Below, piece by piece: positions 10,770-22,567 of a stretch of DNA of 64,000 nt. The stretch spans positions 3,870,277 through 3,934,276 of the forward strand of contig OZ038325.1 in assembly GCA_964035795.1 (NCBI GenBank), read 5' to 3'. Under the pieces are notes generated by a model. The model did not search any database. It saw only the letters and a program-made list of their open reading frames with translations, and was not told the DNA's origin. How positions within the stretch are numbered: the first letter of the stretch is position 1; each line of letters starts with the position of its first letter. The DNA is from Pterobdella sp. o SKG-2022. Lineage: Eukaryota > Annelida > Clitellata > Hirudinida > Piscicolidae. A program made the translations under genes and the position numbers.

Positions 10770-11053
10770 TTATGGCGAAGTGCCTGTCGTTTTCCATACG
10801 CAAGGGAGTAACGAAACAAAGGTTAATATTTTAGTTGTCTTCTGATTGGTTGCTGAAATTTCCAACGCGAGGCTCTAGCGATCCGAGACTACGTAATTTG
10901 AACAGCTTGCTTTAGGGAGTCTGCGGACTTTCGGCATGCGTTTTAGATGAGGCTCTGAGAACAATTCGCATGCGCCTTGTGAACAAGTTCCAAGTTACAT
11001 ATTTATCTGCTTTGACTTTAGCTAATAGGAGTGAAGTAGATTGGACCAATAAT
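10770..11053. promoter_or_regulatory. Candidate CpG-containing promoter region
   Basis: A local rise in G+C and CpG in otherwise AT-rich DNA. It contains an inverted CCAAT box (GATTGGTTGCTG, about 10853), a direct one (GGACCAAT, about 11043), and two NRF1-like palindromes (TTCGCATGCGCC near 10965 and CGGCATGCG near 10933). These are typical of housekeeping promoters. No first exon was identified on either strand, so the target gene is unknown. It could instead be the remains of a transposon end. Confidence 0.35.
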
Positions 11054-11223
11054 AGGCTTTGTTAGTTGAAAAATGTTAGTTTTTTTTCTTGAAAATATTC
11101 ATGTATCAGAATGTTTAAATATTTACGGATTGTACAAAAGGCTTTGTTAGTTAAAGAAATTTAGTTTTTTTTCATAAAAATATTTATGTATCAGGATGTT
11201 TAGATATTTACGGTTTTTACAAA
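11054..11223. repeat. 85-bp tandem duplication
   Basis: AGGCTTTGTTAGTT begins both 11054 and 11139. Both units continue through ATGTATCAG.ATGTTTA.ATA to TTTACGG, with a handful of substitutions. Two units only. Confidence 0.8.
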
Positions 11224-11442
11224 GTCGATCCAAGTGTATGCAAATCAATTTTCTCGCAGTGTTCTTTGAAGTGAAATATATATTTTTTTTTCAAATAAAA
11301 AAAATAGTTTTATTAAGATACGAATGTAAAAAAAATGATTATTTCAGTACTTTCACAATTTTTTTGAAATTCTATGATAGGTACAAATTCTTTTTCGATA
11401 ATATTGGCTCGCTGGTAAAACTATTAAATTATTAATATTGTT

Positions 11443-12143
11443 ATTATTAGGCCTAGTGACTGATGTCGCCTCACTCCTGTGGGAGAAACCCCTCTCTTGA
11501 CATCTTCCACTGCTTTCTGTCATTTGCCACAGCTATCCAATTGACTCCATAGTATTTTTTCAGAGGATCAACCCAGCTTGTTTTTGGTCTGGCTCTTTTC
11601 GTTTCCACGTGGATACCAATGAGTCACTCCAAGTGTCCAGCGGTTATCCGTGAATCTTACCAAATGCCCCGCCCACCGGTGTAGGTTATCTTTGACAATA
11701 TCTTTAATGTCGGGAATATTTGTCTTAGTTCGAATCTAGATATAAGGTTTTTTATCAAGTAGTGTTATTCCTAGAAATGCTCGCTCCATTCTTCTCTGGG
11801 ATATGCAGAGTGCTTCTGGTTTGCTGTCACTCAACGACCATGTCTGGCAACCGTAGGTCATAGTAGGTAAAATGATTTCATCAAAAATTCATTTCTTTGT
11901 TTCTGGTTTAATCTTTTTTTTTACCAGTATATTTTTGAAACGACCAAAAGCTGACCAGCCCTGACCTATTCTTCTATGTAATTTTATTGTTTGGTCGGGA
12001 TCGTTTGATATTGTTTGGCCTAGGTATAGGTATTTCTCAGTATTTTCAATTTCTTTATTACTCAGAATAGGATATTTTTGAGAAGCAGTCAAAGATTTTG
12101 CACAATAACTCATCAAAGTCATTTCTAAGCATATTGGGAACAC
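11443..12143 (-). pseudogene. Non-LTR retrotransposon, C-terminal thumb region
   Basis: The open segment 11889-12143 has the post-palm motif KYLYLGQTISNDPDQTIKL, then RRIGQGWSAFGRF. Further 3' in shifted frames come TYGCQTWSLSD, then DNRWTLGVTHWYPRG, and SWVDPLKKYYGVNWI with ANDRKQW near 11470-11560. The HVxRxxDNRWT..VTxWxPRxxKR.RGRP..RW..D pattern is the C-terminus of a common animal RT family. The copy is 5'-truncated above 12143 and has several frameshifts. It ends near 11443. Confidence 0.75.
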
Positions 12144-12499
12144 TTGTTAGAAAGTTCAAACACTTGCATTGGTTCAGCTCACAGCTTAGCCTACACCATT
12201 TGTCTAATCAAAATTTTTATAATTATTGAGAATAACCTAAATTAACTTGTATATTGTTCTCCAATAGTCAGAATGATCAAGTGACCAGCAACTAAAAAGT
12301 TATAAATAGATATAATAACAAAGAAATTAAAACAATCTAAAAATAATAAAAGGCTTTAAAAAAAAATTATAAATATTCAAAATAAGATATAATAAATTAC
12401 TAATTTAATATAATGTAAAAAAAATAATAATAACAATTAAAAACTTGACAAACATTATACAATCAAACCAAACTCACAAGCATAGAAAACGGCAAACCA

Positions 12500-12935
12500 C
12501 CTTCAAAAAATTAGATATCAATGTTCTTTCCGGGGTCAAACAAGCGACGTGGCCTTCAGTAAATGATCAGAATAAAGTTGAAAAATTCGCTGATAGATCG
12601 AACTTTTTTCAAAATTAAAACCTAAGTAGACTCCAGAACGGATATTACCCACCCTTGGCCACTCAGGTTCACCAATGATTCATTTCAGAGAAAATAAATA
12701 AATGGACTAAAGAGGAGTAAAAAGAAGTTATTTATTGTTTTTACTATAGACTATAAAACCCAAGGTCTAGTAAAAAAACTAATGATACTTACATAATATG
12801 GTGCCAACGCAATAATGAAAGCAACAAGATGAAATACATTGCAAATAAATTTGCGAATCAAAGAAGAAACATCATTCGCATTAAAAAACTGACTGATATA
12901 GAAATAGAACAAATTAAAGAATAGGTCATTAATGA
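12500..12935 (+). pseudogene. Possible retroelement ORF remnant
   Basis: In one frame it reads LDINVLSGVKQATWPS, then KINKWTKEE, a stop, KEVIYCFYY, and later IANKFANQRRNIIRIKKLTD and IEIEQIKE. The KWTxEE..EV..CFYYA...ANKxANxRRxI motif resembles the N-terminal ORF of some non-LTR elements. It has stops and no flanking RT. The call is tentative. Confidence 0.35.
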
Positions 12936-12944
12936 TACCCAAAA

Positions 12945-13105
12945 AGAAAATAATAAAGATAATACTAATAAATACGATAATAATAATATAAATCAAAATA
13001 ATAATAATAACAATGGTGATGATGATAATAATAAAAATAATGGTGTAAAAAATAATAATAAAAATAATAATGATGCTGGTAATAATAATAATTTTTTATT
13101 TTTTT
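12945..13105. repeat. Imperfect AAT/ATA microsatellite
   Basis: AATAATAAT interrupted by GATGATG and AAAATAATG units. It lies next to the 3' end of the L2/CR1-like fragment below and may have grown from its tail. Confidence 0.7.
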
Positions 13106-13340
13106 TATTTAAATTTATATAGTGCACTCTCAAATAAATTAAACATATATCAGTGGCGCTTAAAGATACAAATATAGCTTTGAAAAGATTATAGTTTATA
13201 CAAATAAGTTTGGAGCGATGATTAAAATGATTGGCGAGAAAGTGATCTGATTTCATTAAGAGGACCGTTCCATATTGAAAGTACTGCATGGCTGAATGAT
13301 CTACTGAAATACTTTGTTCTGCCAACTGATTGGTGATGTG
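13106..13340 (-). pseudogene. L2/CR1-type non-LTR 3' end
   Basis: The minus-strand translation KYFSRSFSHAVLSIWNGPLN, EIRSLS, then SLQTYLYKLF is the standard C-terminus of L2/CR1 reverse transcriptases. The GCACTATATAAAT end leads into an ATT tract, as in the larger copy at 14821. Its open frame (13222-13512) runs fortuitously into the pogo transposase upstream. Confidence 0.7.
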
Positions 13341-14478
13341 TGATGTCCAGTTTTCTCATCCAATCTTCAAATAATGCTCCTATCATCCATGCTTTTTTGT
13401 TCGATGTGTATTCCACCGGTACAGTGACATTTTGCAGGCACAAAGATCTCTTGCTCTTGCCAATGACAAATAAAGGTAATTTATCTGACCCATTCATATT
13501 GGCACCCACCAAGAGTAATCATAGTTTTTGGCTGTTTTCTCCATTGGTAAGCCCTGCAAAACCACGAGAGTTGTCTGGAAGAAGCTCCCAAAAAAGACCT
13601 GTCTCATCTTCATTATAAACCTCAGATGGTCTGTACTTCTGGAAAATCCAATTTAACTTGTCTTCTTTCCAATCACGCACAACCTCAGTATCCAATCCGC
13701 CTGACTCACCAGCCTTATGTACATGGACAATGTCATATCTCTTTTTGAGCCTGTCAATCCATGAGGCTGTGTGTTGTCATCTGGGTGGTTTTTTAAGCGA
13801 AACTTGTTATCTTGTTGTAAAAGCATACATCTATCAATTCGAAGATCTGGCCGTAAAGACATTGTCTAAACCAAAAAATCATTGCTTTGTCAACATCGGG
13901 ATGAGTTACAGTACAAGTTCTTTTAACGGCATTTGCCCTGGCATCTGGACGGACACACACTGCTTCAATTTTTTTTCGGTTTTTCATGATGTCACTTAAG
14001 GTGCTTGTACTCAAACTAAAATGTGCAGCAATATCTTTCAGCTTCATTAATTTGTTGGCATTCGCATAATTGATTATCTGAAACTTCTCGTATGTTTTAG
14101 TCTGTATTTTTCATTTGATTGTTGTTTTATTAGCCATACTGATGTTTTAAACAAGTCTCGGCTAAGTGCCGCCAAGCAGCATAGAACAAAAAGTCAAGAA
14201 ACTAAAAAAATTATTTTTTTAATTGGATAAAAAAAAAAACATTGAAAAATTGAATAAATAAATTAAAAAAAAAATCAACAAAACTGAATTTTTCGAACGT
14301 CCGACTTAAGCAGGGTTAAATGCGCAGAAATCTACGTAAATGTACTAATGAATTTTGTTAGATAGAGAAGCTGACTTATGAGCAGATTTCAAATTTAAAT
14401 TAATAGTCATTTAATAAATTTAGTCTGAGATAAACGAATTTACGACTTATCCGAATCCGAAATGAGCGAGTTTTACTG
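13341..14478 (-). pseudogene. pogo/Tigger-type DNA transposon with decayed transposase
   Basis: An ATG at 14137 is followed by a stop. Then comes an HTH region (KLMKLKDIAAHF, then SLSTSTLSDIMKNRKKIEAV, 13793-14047) and a CENP-B-type HTH (TCTVTHPDVDKAMIFWFRQC). After frameshifts, the DDE core piece MVGANMNGSDKLPLFVIGKS, then EYTSNKKAWM and FEDWMRKLD, appears at about 13350-13512. One terminal inverted repeat is visible: on the minus strand the element begins CAGTAAAACTCGCTC at 14478, flanked by TA. The opposite end was not found and is apparently lost where the L2-like fragment abuts at 13340. Tc1/mariner superfamily; inactive. Confidence 0.8.
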
Positions 14479-14820
14479 TACTTAACTATCATATTTTTAC
14501 ATATAAGCTATACTAATTAAATATAGTTCAATACATGCATTATATACACAAAGTATCTATACTTGAAATTAAAAACTAACATACATTCCTAAGTATTCAT
14601 CTATATATCCATATACATGTATATTAATAGATATGTTTTGTATAAGTTTGTAAATAAGCAAGTTTTTCTCCACCTTCACCTGAATACTTTAAATGTTTCA
14701 ATGCCGTAATAATCTGGACATGTGTTAAAGTATGTTAAATGTAATGTATTTTTTCTTATTCGTGATAGATTTTATTTATATTATTATTTTTTTTTTGATT
14801 ATACTTATCAACCAAATAAT

Positions 14821-16810
14821 AATAATAATGAATTATTTATATAGCGCCTATACGCATCGTTCAGAGACGCTCTGCTATGAGCTGCTTAAAGAAGGAAGTT
14901 TTTAGGTTTTTAAGAAAAATAGGATAGAAAGAAGATTTGAGATTAGGAGGAAGAGAGTTCCAAAGAAGTGGACCAGAAAAAGAAAAAGCAGGTTTAGCAT
15001 AGGAGTGAGAGAGAGAGAGAGAGAGATAGATAATGAAGAGTTGAAAGCGAGTAGAGGACCGTAGGCCGGCACGTTAAGGAGGTAGTAAAAAGTTATAAAG
15101 ATAGGAAGGCGAAGTAGAATGAGAGATTTTATACATGAAAGAACAGATTTTGAAGGAAGAGCAAAAGTGAAAAGGTAGCCAGAGAAGATTGACAAGAGAT
15201 GGAAAGATATGAGAAAATTTAGGAGTATGAAAAACCAGGCGTGCAGCAGAGTTAGTGTTAGTTGAAGGGTAGAGAGTAGACTTAGGATTTTTAAAGTACA
15301 AAGAGTTGCAACGATCAAGTCGGGAGAGAACAAGAGAGCAGAAAAAAATCTTAAGAGAGGCATCATCGAGCTAAGAAGAAATCTGTCTAATACGAAGTAG
15401 GTGAAAAAAACAAGAAGAAGCAACAGAAAAAACTTGAGAATTGAATGAAAGAGAAAAATCAAAAAGAAAACCAAGACAGCGAATAGTGGAAGAGGGATAG
15501 ATAGTAAGTTCAGAGATCATAATGGGAGGGAGAGGACGGAAGAGATTTGAACCTAGAAAGATAGATAAAGTATATTTTGAGGGATAAAGTTTTAGATGCA
15601 GAAAATCACTCCATGAAAGAATAGAAGAAAGACAAAAACTAAGCCTTTCAAGAGTAGAAGAAAGGGAAGAGAAAAAAAAAGAAGAAAAGATATAGGTGTC
15701 ATCAGCAAAAAGCTGACTTTGAAAAGAGAAAGATTCGATGAAACAAGGGAGATGAGAGGTATAAAAAATTAAGAAAAGAGGCCCGAGAACAGATCTCTAA
15801 GGAACGCCAAAAGGAACAGAGAGAGTAGAAGAGTTGTAAATAGAAACAGTGGAGGAACGGTTAGAAAGATAGGAGGTAAACCAGGAAAGTGAGGAGCCGG
15901 AAATACCAAAAGAGGAGTTGAGATGCTGCGGTAAAAGTGAGTGGCCAACAGTATCAAAAGCAGAAGAGAAGTCAAGAGAAAAGAGAAGGGAAAGCTTACC
16001 AGAGTCGGAAGCTAAAAGAGCATCATTAGAGATTTTTAGAAAGCAGGTTTCAGTAGAGTGAGAGGGTCGAAAGCCAGTTTGGGTAAAGAGAAGAAGATTG
16101 TTAGAAAGAAGAAAGTGAAAGTTGGAAGTAAAGAGCTTATTCAAAAATTTTGGAGAGAAAGGAAAGGCTAGAAATGGGACGGTAGTTGGAGATGATAGAA
16201 AGATTGAGAGAAGGTTTTTTCAGTATTGGAGTAAAAATAGATGATTTAAAGGAGGTGGGGAATTTGGAAGTAGCTAGAGAAAGGCTTATAAGATTGAGAG
16301 GGATGGGATAGAAGAAAGAAGAAAGATCATTAAGGATTTTTAGAGGAATTAGGTCAAAGGAGCAGGAAGATGAAGATACAGATTTGATGATGGAAATGAG
16401 GTTTGTGAAGGTGATGGGTGAAAAGTAAAAAAGAGAAACAGAGGCAGGAGAAGACGCTGGAGGAGTGTGAGATGATGAGTGATTAGTTCTAATGGAAAGA
16501 ATCTTGTTGTGGAAATAGTCATGAAAATCGTGAAAAGAAAAAGGGGGAGGAGGGGATTGTTTGGAAAGAATGCGATTGAGATTTTTCCAACGAAAGGAAG
16601 AAGAAGAAGCAGAGTTGATGGAAGAAATAAGAAAATTAGAGTGTTTGGAGTAAAGGAGAGAGCGATAGGTTGATAAATGAAAAAGCCAAAGAGCATGAAA
16701 GGAAGAAGAGGAAGAGAAAGGATAAGAAAGTTCAAGCTTGCGTAAAGTACGTTTGGATGAGACGCATTCTTTGCGTCGCCATTTAAAAAGCCATTTAATT
16801 CTTTTATGTT
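14821..16810 (-). pseudogene. L2/CR1-type non-LTR retrotransposon, linker-RT-3' end
   Basis: From high to low coordinates: linker RIKWLFKWRRKECVSSKRTL (about 16740-16810); RT start and palm in 15797-16144 (TGFRPSHSTETCFLKI, then LLFSLDFSSAFDTVGHSL and SNRSSTVSIYN); FGVPQGS remnants; LFADDTYIFS near 15690-15720; and thumb and C-terminus near 14902-15474. The 3' end is GCGCTATATAAATAATTCAT with an ATT tail. The coding strand is strongly pyrimidine-rich over 1.8 kb (Ser, Leu, Phe, Pro codons). It is 5'-truncated with several frameshifts. Confidence 0.8.
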
Positions 16811-17469
16811 GCTGTTAATAATGTTCTTATTAGTATTTTTCTTATACTTTTTTTTCCATAATTATTATTATTAGTACTAGAAATGTTAGTATTATGTTCT
16901 GTTGAGTGAGAACTGCTGTATGAAGTCCTATTATGACTCGGCAATGTTATAAAAAAAAAGACCTATTTAATTTTTTGAATTTCTTTTCACTTTTATCAGC
17001 TTCTTCAGCATTTGCTTCATCGTTTTGCAAAAAAGTGTTTTTTAACTGATGTGAAAATCTTTCTTTTTTGAAATATTTTCAAATTTTACTTTCATGATAA
17101 AGTTTAATTGAATGATTATTGAATGAAATTGAAATATATTGAGAATTATAGTCAATGTCACCAAACAAATAAACTTTAAAAACTGCTGCAAAAAAACACT
17201 GAAAAATTCTTTTCTAAAAATATTTCAAAATTGATTTTTTTATTCATTGAATAGAATACTTTGCTTTTCTATTCTTCTTAAAACAAGTTCAATAAAAAAA
17301 GTTAATCTGACAAAACTTGAAATAAACTTGAATTTCATCATCAGGTCATAGTGGGCAAATAAAATATAGTTATATGTGTAAAAATACTTCATGAGAATGA
17401 TTTAAAATACAATTTTTTGAAATGTTTTGACGAGTAAAACTACTTAAACCTCCCCTGAAAAACCTCACC
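16811..17469. other. AT-rich spacer, nothing recognised
   Basis: No ORF or repeat is identified on either strand. Confidence 0.5.
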
Positions 17470-17900
17470 ACCTTGAAAAGATTTCCTAAAGCGTTTTCAG
17501 CAACAGTGTCTACGTAAGATTTTAAGCAGAAAATGGCAGATGCACATCAGTCACACTGGAATACTTTAAAATAAAATAGCTTTAGCTTCGAAACTTCCAT
17601 TTCTAAGCAACAATTCAGCTGGAGTGGCCACAGTAAAATTACCCTACAAACAGGTTACAGTGAATTTTGTATAAAAAATTTACTAATTGCAGAAATCTAG
17701 CTCAAAAACCTAAAAAAAGATGAAAAGATTGCATAAAATAAATCTCAAAAAAATGCTCCATGAGCTCTGGTGCAAAAACAAAACCGATTAAAATTGAAGA
17801 AATTAATTTTTGAGACAACGGGTCAATTTGAAGAAAACAGACTAAAAGAAATATAACTGAGAATGGCATAAAACTCTTGTGATCAATGAGGGCGATCATG
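17470..17900 (+). pseudogene. V-family retrotransposon thumb fragment
   Basis: The nucleotide sequence aligns with 57430-57860 of the larger V copy. Shared landmarks are GCGTTTTCAGCAACAGTGTC, GTAAGATTTT..GC..AAAATGGC, AGATGCACATCAG, and CCAAGCAACA-like strings. The frame is destroyed. Confidence 0.65.
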
Positions 17901-18650
17901 TCTAAACCAGGCTGTCTTACTGAGTCATCTTTAATCCCATTGACGTTGCATTTCCATGGTTAAGCATGGTTCAAAGCTAGTAATATCAGTAGTATTTGTG
18001 CAAAGCCTGCAAAGGCACATGAAAGCTTATAATTATGTACGTTTTATGTTTCGGATTTTGCAATATACATTTTGTAATGTTCCCTAATATTGTTAAACGG
18101 ATAAAAATTTATATATTTTTTTCAATAAATGCGTTGAAAATTTTATGAGTTCAATTTCACAGAGCTGAAAATATCATTTTTATAATGTAATATTTACAAA
18201 AAAAACTTCATTATAATGGTATATTCACAACTATTGTTCAATATAATGTAATATTTAATATTCAAAAGATCAAGAGAGAAAGATACAAGGTGCAGTTTAT
18301 TTAACAGATGAGTTAAAATTTGCTAGAATTATTAAACAAAGGCTATTAGTATTAAAATTTATAAGTATTTAATTTAGAAAAATACGAAATCTTGCAAAAA
18401 AAGTAACATTATACATAATAAAACACGAAATAAAACTATAATTAATAAATAGTTGATCAGATCCAGAGACTTTCAATAATATAATTTAAATGAGTGCAAA
18501 ACACAGCTTCCAAAACCCAGTCTTCAAAACCTTCTACACCTAGAAAAAGAAAAATTATTTGAAAATAGTTTATTATAAGAATTTGAAAAAAAGAAACATT
18601 AATACCTATCCATTCGTTAGATCACTATATATATAAAAGGAATCATATTA
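17901..18650. other. AT-rich spacer, nothing recognised
   Basis: AT-rich, with no coding signal. Short repeats of TATAATGTAATATTTA near 18185-18250 are the only local structure seen. Confidence 0.4.
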
Positions 18651-18723
18651 AAATAAAAACACTTTCAGGAGTTTTTTCATTCCACGAAGCTTTTCGTAAG
18701 ATGAACTTACATTATTAAGTGGA
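18651..18723 (-). ncRNA. Hammerhead-like three-way-junction motif (copy A)
   Basis: Minus strand 18723-18681: stem I UCCAC/GUGGA, junction UUAAUAAU, stem II GUAAG-UUCAU-CUUAC, then GAA, the self-complementary AAGCUU, and C at the expected cleavage position. Junction base 5 is A where other copies have G, so this copy is probably inactive. The left flank (AACACTTTC.GGAGTTTTTT) matches the outer arm of copy C at 35159. Confidence 0.5.
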
Positions 18724-19079
18724 GATACAATTATAAGGACGTTACTGACTTCCATGAAAACATTGTCAACTTTTAAATCTCTAACCCTTAATTAATTGAA
18801 AAAAATTGTTAGAAAAAATAATAAAAAAAGAAATAATAAAACAAAATAGATAAATAATCATGATAATTTGAAAAAAAATGATAACAATCATAATGATAAG
18901 ATAAAAAATGATGGTAGTAATAAATAACATAAATAAACATAATCACTAAACAAAAAAAATGAAACATTTAAGTAATACCATTTCTAAATAAAATAAGAGT
19001 TCTAAATAAAATAAGAGTTCTCTTGATCATTGATTTTATTGATTTATTAATCATTAAGTGGTACACTTCTAATAATTTT
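18724..19079. other. AT-rich spacer
   Basis: Nothing recognised apart from a near-perfect short tandem repeat of TCTAAATAAAATAAGAGT at about 18983-19020. Confidence 0.4.
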
Positions 19080-20540
19080 CTTTTCTTGTTCTCTGACGGC
19101 GGAGTGAGACCCATTGCAAGTGGGAAATACTCTAAAAAGGCTTGTGGCAAAAACTATTATGCAAAAATTGTCAAATTTTTCATCAGCCATATTCTAACCT
19201 CATCAACTTGGAAGTAGCCGCCCATTCATTTAGAAAATATATTTTCAATAAAAATCAACATGGTTGCAACTTTGAAAATGAAATAATTTCAAAAATAGAT
19301 TTTAAAAATGCGTTTAATTCAATTAGAAAAAAGGTAGTTCTTAAGGAAATTTAAAAGCAAATACCTACTATATAAACAATTGTTTGGCAAGAAAATTCTT
19401 GTCCCTCCATTCTTTTCTATGGTAACAGCTTCTTTTCATCTCAAAAAGGTTTGTAACAGAGTGACCCTTTGAGCCTATTTTTGTTTTTCCTTCCCATCCA
19501 AAATTTGATTATTGAATTCAAAAGTGAACTAAACATTTTGCACCTAGATGATGAAACTTTGGCTGGAAATGCTGAAAACGTATTGACGGATTTTAATAAA
19601 ATTATAAACGCCAAAGAAACTCTCGGACTTGATAGGGCTGGGAGTAAGATCAGCCGCAGACTTATCGCTTCCTGCATTTCTATTCTCAGTCCACGTTTGC
19701 AACACACATTTTAGCTCTTACCTAATTCCTACAATATTTTAGACAATTCCTACTAAAACTCTGATAGACTCTCTATTTGGAAAAAATTGGGAGTAACAGC
19801 CGTTTTCTAGGTAATCCTAGTGTTCAAGCTGCCTGGGATATGCAGTATGCCAAGCTGAAGCATGAAAATCTGATTTCAAGTTTGGCATCAGATTTAGAAA
19901 AAGCGAGGTTGCTGGCTGTCTCTTCAGGACAATTCTCTTTTCGGATCAATGCCATTCCTATAGTTTCTTTGAGATTGAAGATAAACTAAGGATCAGCTGC
20001 GCTTCAAGTTTAGGCTCACCCTTGTGCATTCCTCATACTTGCGTTTGCGGCACTAGAGTGGATCAATCGAGAGCGCATGGTTTTAGTTGTAGAGTGCTGG
20101 AAGATTTTTCCGACATGCTCAGATAAATGACCTAATAAAGAGAGCTCTGTCATCAGCACATATACCTTCGATTCTTGAACCAAATGGTGTATCTCGCTCT
20201 GATGGAAAACGTCCGGATGGGATGACAGTTCAACCTTGGAAAAATGGTCGAATTATGGTGTGAAATTTTACTTGTAGTGACACTATCACCCCCAGCCACA
20301 TACAAATATCTTCAGCTGACAAATTATTGCAACCTTTCAGCAGTCTATGAGATTATACCAATCGGAGTTGAAAATTTGGTTTTTTGGGGTCCAAACAGAC
20401 TGAAATTGATAAGAGAGATCCGTAAAAAATATAGCTCAAGAAACAGGAGAATCGCGGTCAACCTCCTTCTTACTTCAAGCCACAAGTAGAGTCCATTGAG
20501 AGGGGGAATGCTTGTAGTTTGCTAGGTACTCTCGCAAGTT
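19080..20540 (+). pseudogene. L-family non-LTR retrotransposon (HLDD type), copy 1
   Basis: The translation moves between frames but keeps family order: DGGVRPIASGKYSKKACGK (RT start, 19095-19150); HSFRKYIFNKNQHG, then SKIDFKNAFNSIRKKVVLKE (motif A, 19220-19350); LSLFLFFLP, then ILHLDDETLAGNAENVL (catalytic HLDD box, 19530-19580); AWDMQYAKLKHENLISSL and QARLLAVSSG-like sequence (19820-19930); and the C-terminal domain with QINDL, PNGVSRSDGKRPDGM (20180-20225) and a RGNACSLLGTL end (about 20500-20530). Related copies lie at 32536 and 52110. The family is not one I can name with certainty. Confidence 0.75.
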
Positions 20541-21639
20541 CAAAAAAATTCGAAATCTTTTATTTGTGATTTTTACAAACAATTCAAAAATTTTTGTTTA
20601 TTTTTAAATTTGACGGTTGAATAAACATTTGTTGTTTTATTCAAAAAAAATATTCAAAACTCAAACTCTACAACATTTGCAGAGTAATAAAACAAAAAAA
20701 TTGCTTCTTTCATTTGTTTCGTGTATTTTAAATTTTCATTATAAATTTAGTTTTGTTGACAGTTTCATCTTGGAATTCTTTTTTTTATATCAAAGCTTTG
20801 CTTTTTTTCAGATTGCTTTTTATCTTTTTTGTTCAAAATAATTGTCTTTTAAGATAATTTGTTCAAATTTTGAAATTTTTTCTACATTCTATGAAGTTAT
20901 CAATTTGGCAACCTTAATCCTACTTTCGGACTACCTAATGGTCGACTTACTAAAGTTGCTACTTATAGTTTTAATAAGTTATAAATGATTATTTTTTTAA
21001 GTCAACCCACAAAACTTATATCAAATTTCAAACTGAAAATGTTAACTGTTTATTATCAGTAAACTTGAGATTGTGAATACACTATAAAAAAACATGTTAG
21101 TGATTAAAAAGGCTATAATTCATTTAATAATGTGATAATTTGAAAAGTTATTGCAAATAATACAAAAAAATCATTAATAATTACAAACCTTTTGCTGAAA
21201 TACCTTTTTTTTAATGTAAAAATAATCATCAATCTTTTAACACATATTGTTTTCAACTTTTAAAATATAACGTTTTTAATGTATTTATATTTGAGCTTTT
21301 GATTAACAAATCTTTTCAATATCAACAAAACATTATCAGTTATATAAAAACTTTTAAACACCAAATGATGAAGTCTTAATAATGTGGTAAAACTTGATAA
21401 TCAAAAATTTTAAGTATTATAATTTTTGTTTCTCTTTTTCAGACTCGTTTCAGTACGAAACTAAAGAGTTGCATTTCATTAATTTGAAAATTAGCATTAA
21501 TAAAATATTTGAAAAAAGTATGTATATTATCATTTAAAAATCATTCTATAACGAGCTATTCTGAATTACATTATATTATGATAGACAATAAGTTTTTTAG
21601 TAATAATTATTTCATATAGTAGATTAAACTTTTAGACCG
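20541..21639. other. AT-rich spacer, no gene recognised
   Basis: Only low-complexity short ORFs occur; no repeat family is recognised. Confidence 0.5.
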
Positions 21640-21712
21640 AAACAGGATTTATCCCAGTAACTTTTGAGAATTAGGTTGATTCTTTACAACTAAGCTATAC
21701 GGACCAACAAGT
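21640..21712 (-). repeat. tRNA-derived SINE remnant (tRNA part only)
   Basis: Minus strand: GGTCCGTATAGCTTAGTTG (box A-like), then CTGGGATAAATCC (decayed box B). The downstream body is not visible, so this is a truncated copy. Confidence 0.55.
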
Positions 21713-22567
21713 TAATAAAAATTATTCTATCAAATTACCTTAAAATGGGTATATTTAATAGTAAAAACAAAAATAACATTTTTATACTAATAAAAACTAG
21801 TTAATTAATAAGATTTATGAATTAAGCTCGATAAATTCCATAAATAAAATATAGAAACTTTGGTTTAATATTCTTATTATTTTTCCCATTAAAGCTTTGC
21901 ATTGAACAAATAATATTTTCCAAAATGATTTAATACTTGAATAATAAATAGTAATATAGAAATAAATAGCAGGATGAGGGTTTTACCAAGAAACATATTT
22001 TGGCATTGCGGTCAACTTTACGTTTCTTGGAGTAAAGGATTTTTTCATTGACAAAGCGCTGGTTGCTTGAACGAAAAAAAAGCATTAAAGAAGAAAATAG
22101 AAAGTGAAATTGAAAAAGAAACTAAATTTTTGAATAGAAATTCATTTCATTAAAAAGCTAGCTTTGATAAAATTTTTTTTGAAAGCTTTTAACGAAAACT
22201 CATAAAAATGCTCCACAAACTTTCTAAAAGACTTAAAATATCACTATTGAGGTTTGTCACGTGTAAAGTTTGTCATGAACCTCAATATAACTTTGCTCAC
22301 TTTCGTGAGTTGAGAAAAAAGAGTGATACAAAAAAAGTTTTCGATTGCAACTTAAAAAACTTGCACAGTAAAGTAATAGAAGAGAAAAAATGTTTTAAAG
22401 TTGCTTACATAGCTGAAAATAGTAGCACTATAAAAATAATTAAATATAAAATATAAAACTCTTGATTAAAAGTTTTGAATAATTTAAATTTATTAACGCA
22501 TTTGTTAAAGCAGAAACGTTGAAACTTAAAAATTACCAAAGTTAAATTATGCTAAGTAAAAAATAAA
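21713..22567. other. AT-rich region containing one unassigned 82-codon ORF
   Basis: The only sizeable open frame is 22208-22456 on the plus strand (Lys/Asn-rich, with a CxxC at CKVC). It has no recognisable domain and composition like the background. I do not call it a gene. Confidence 0.4.

Noticed and set aside
22208..22456. 82-codon plus-strand ORF as a small gene
   Set aside because: Composition equals the AT-rich background; no domain, no splice or promoter support.
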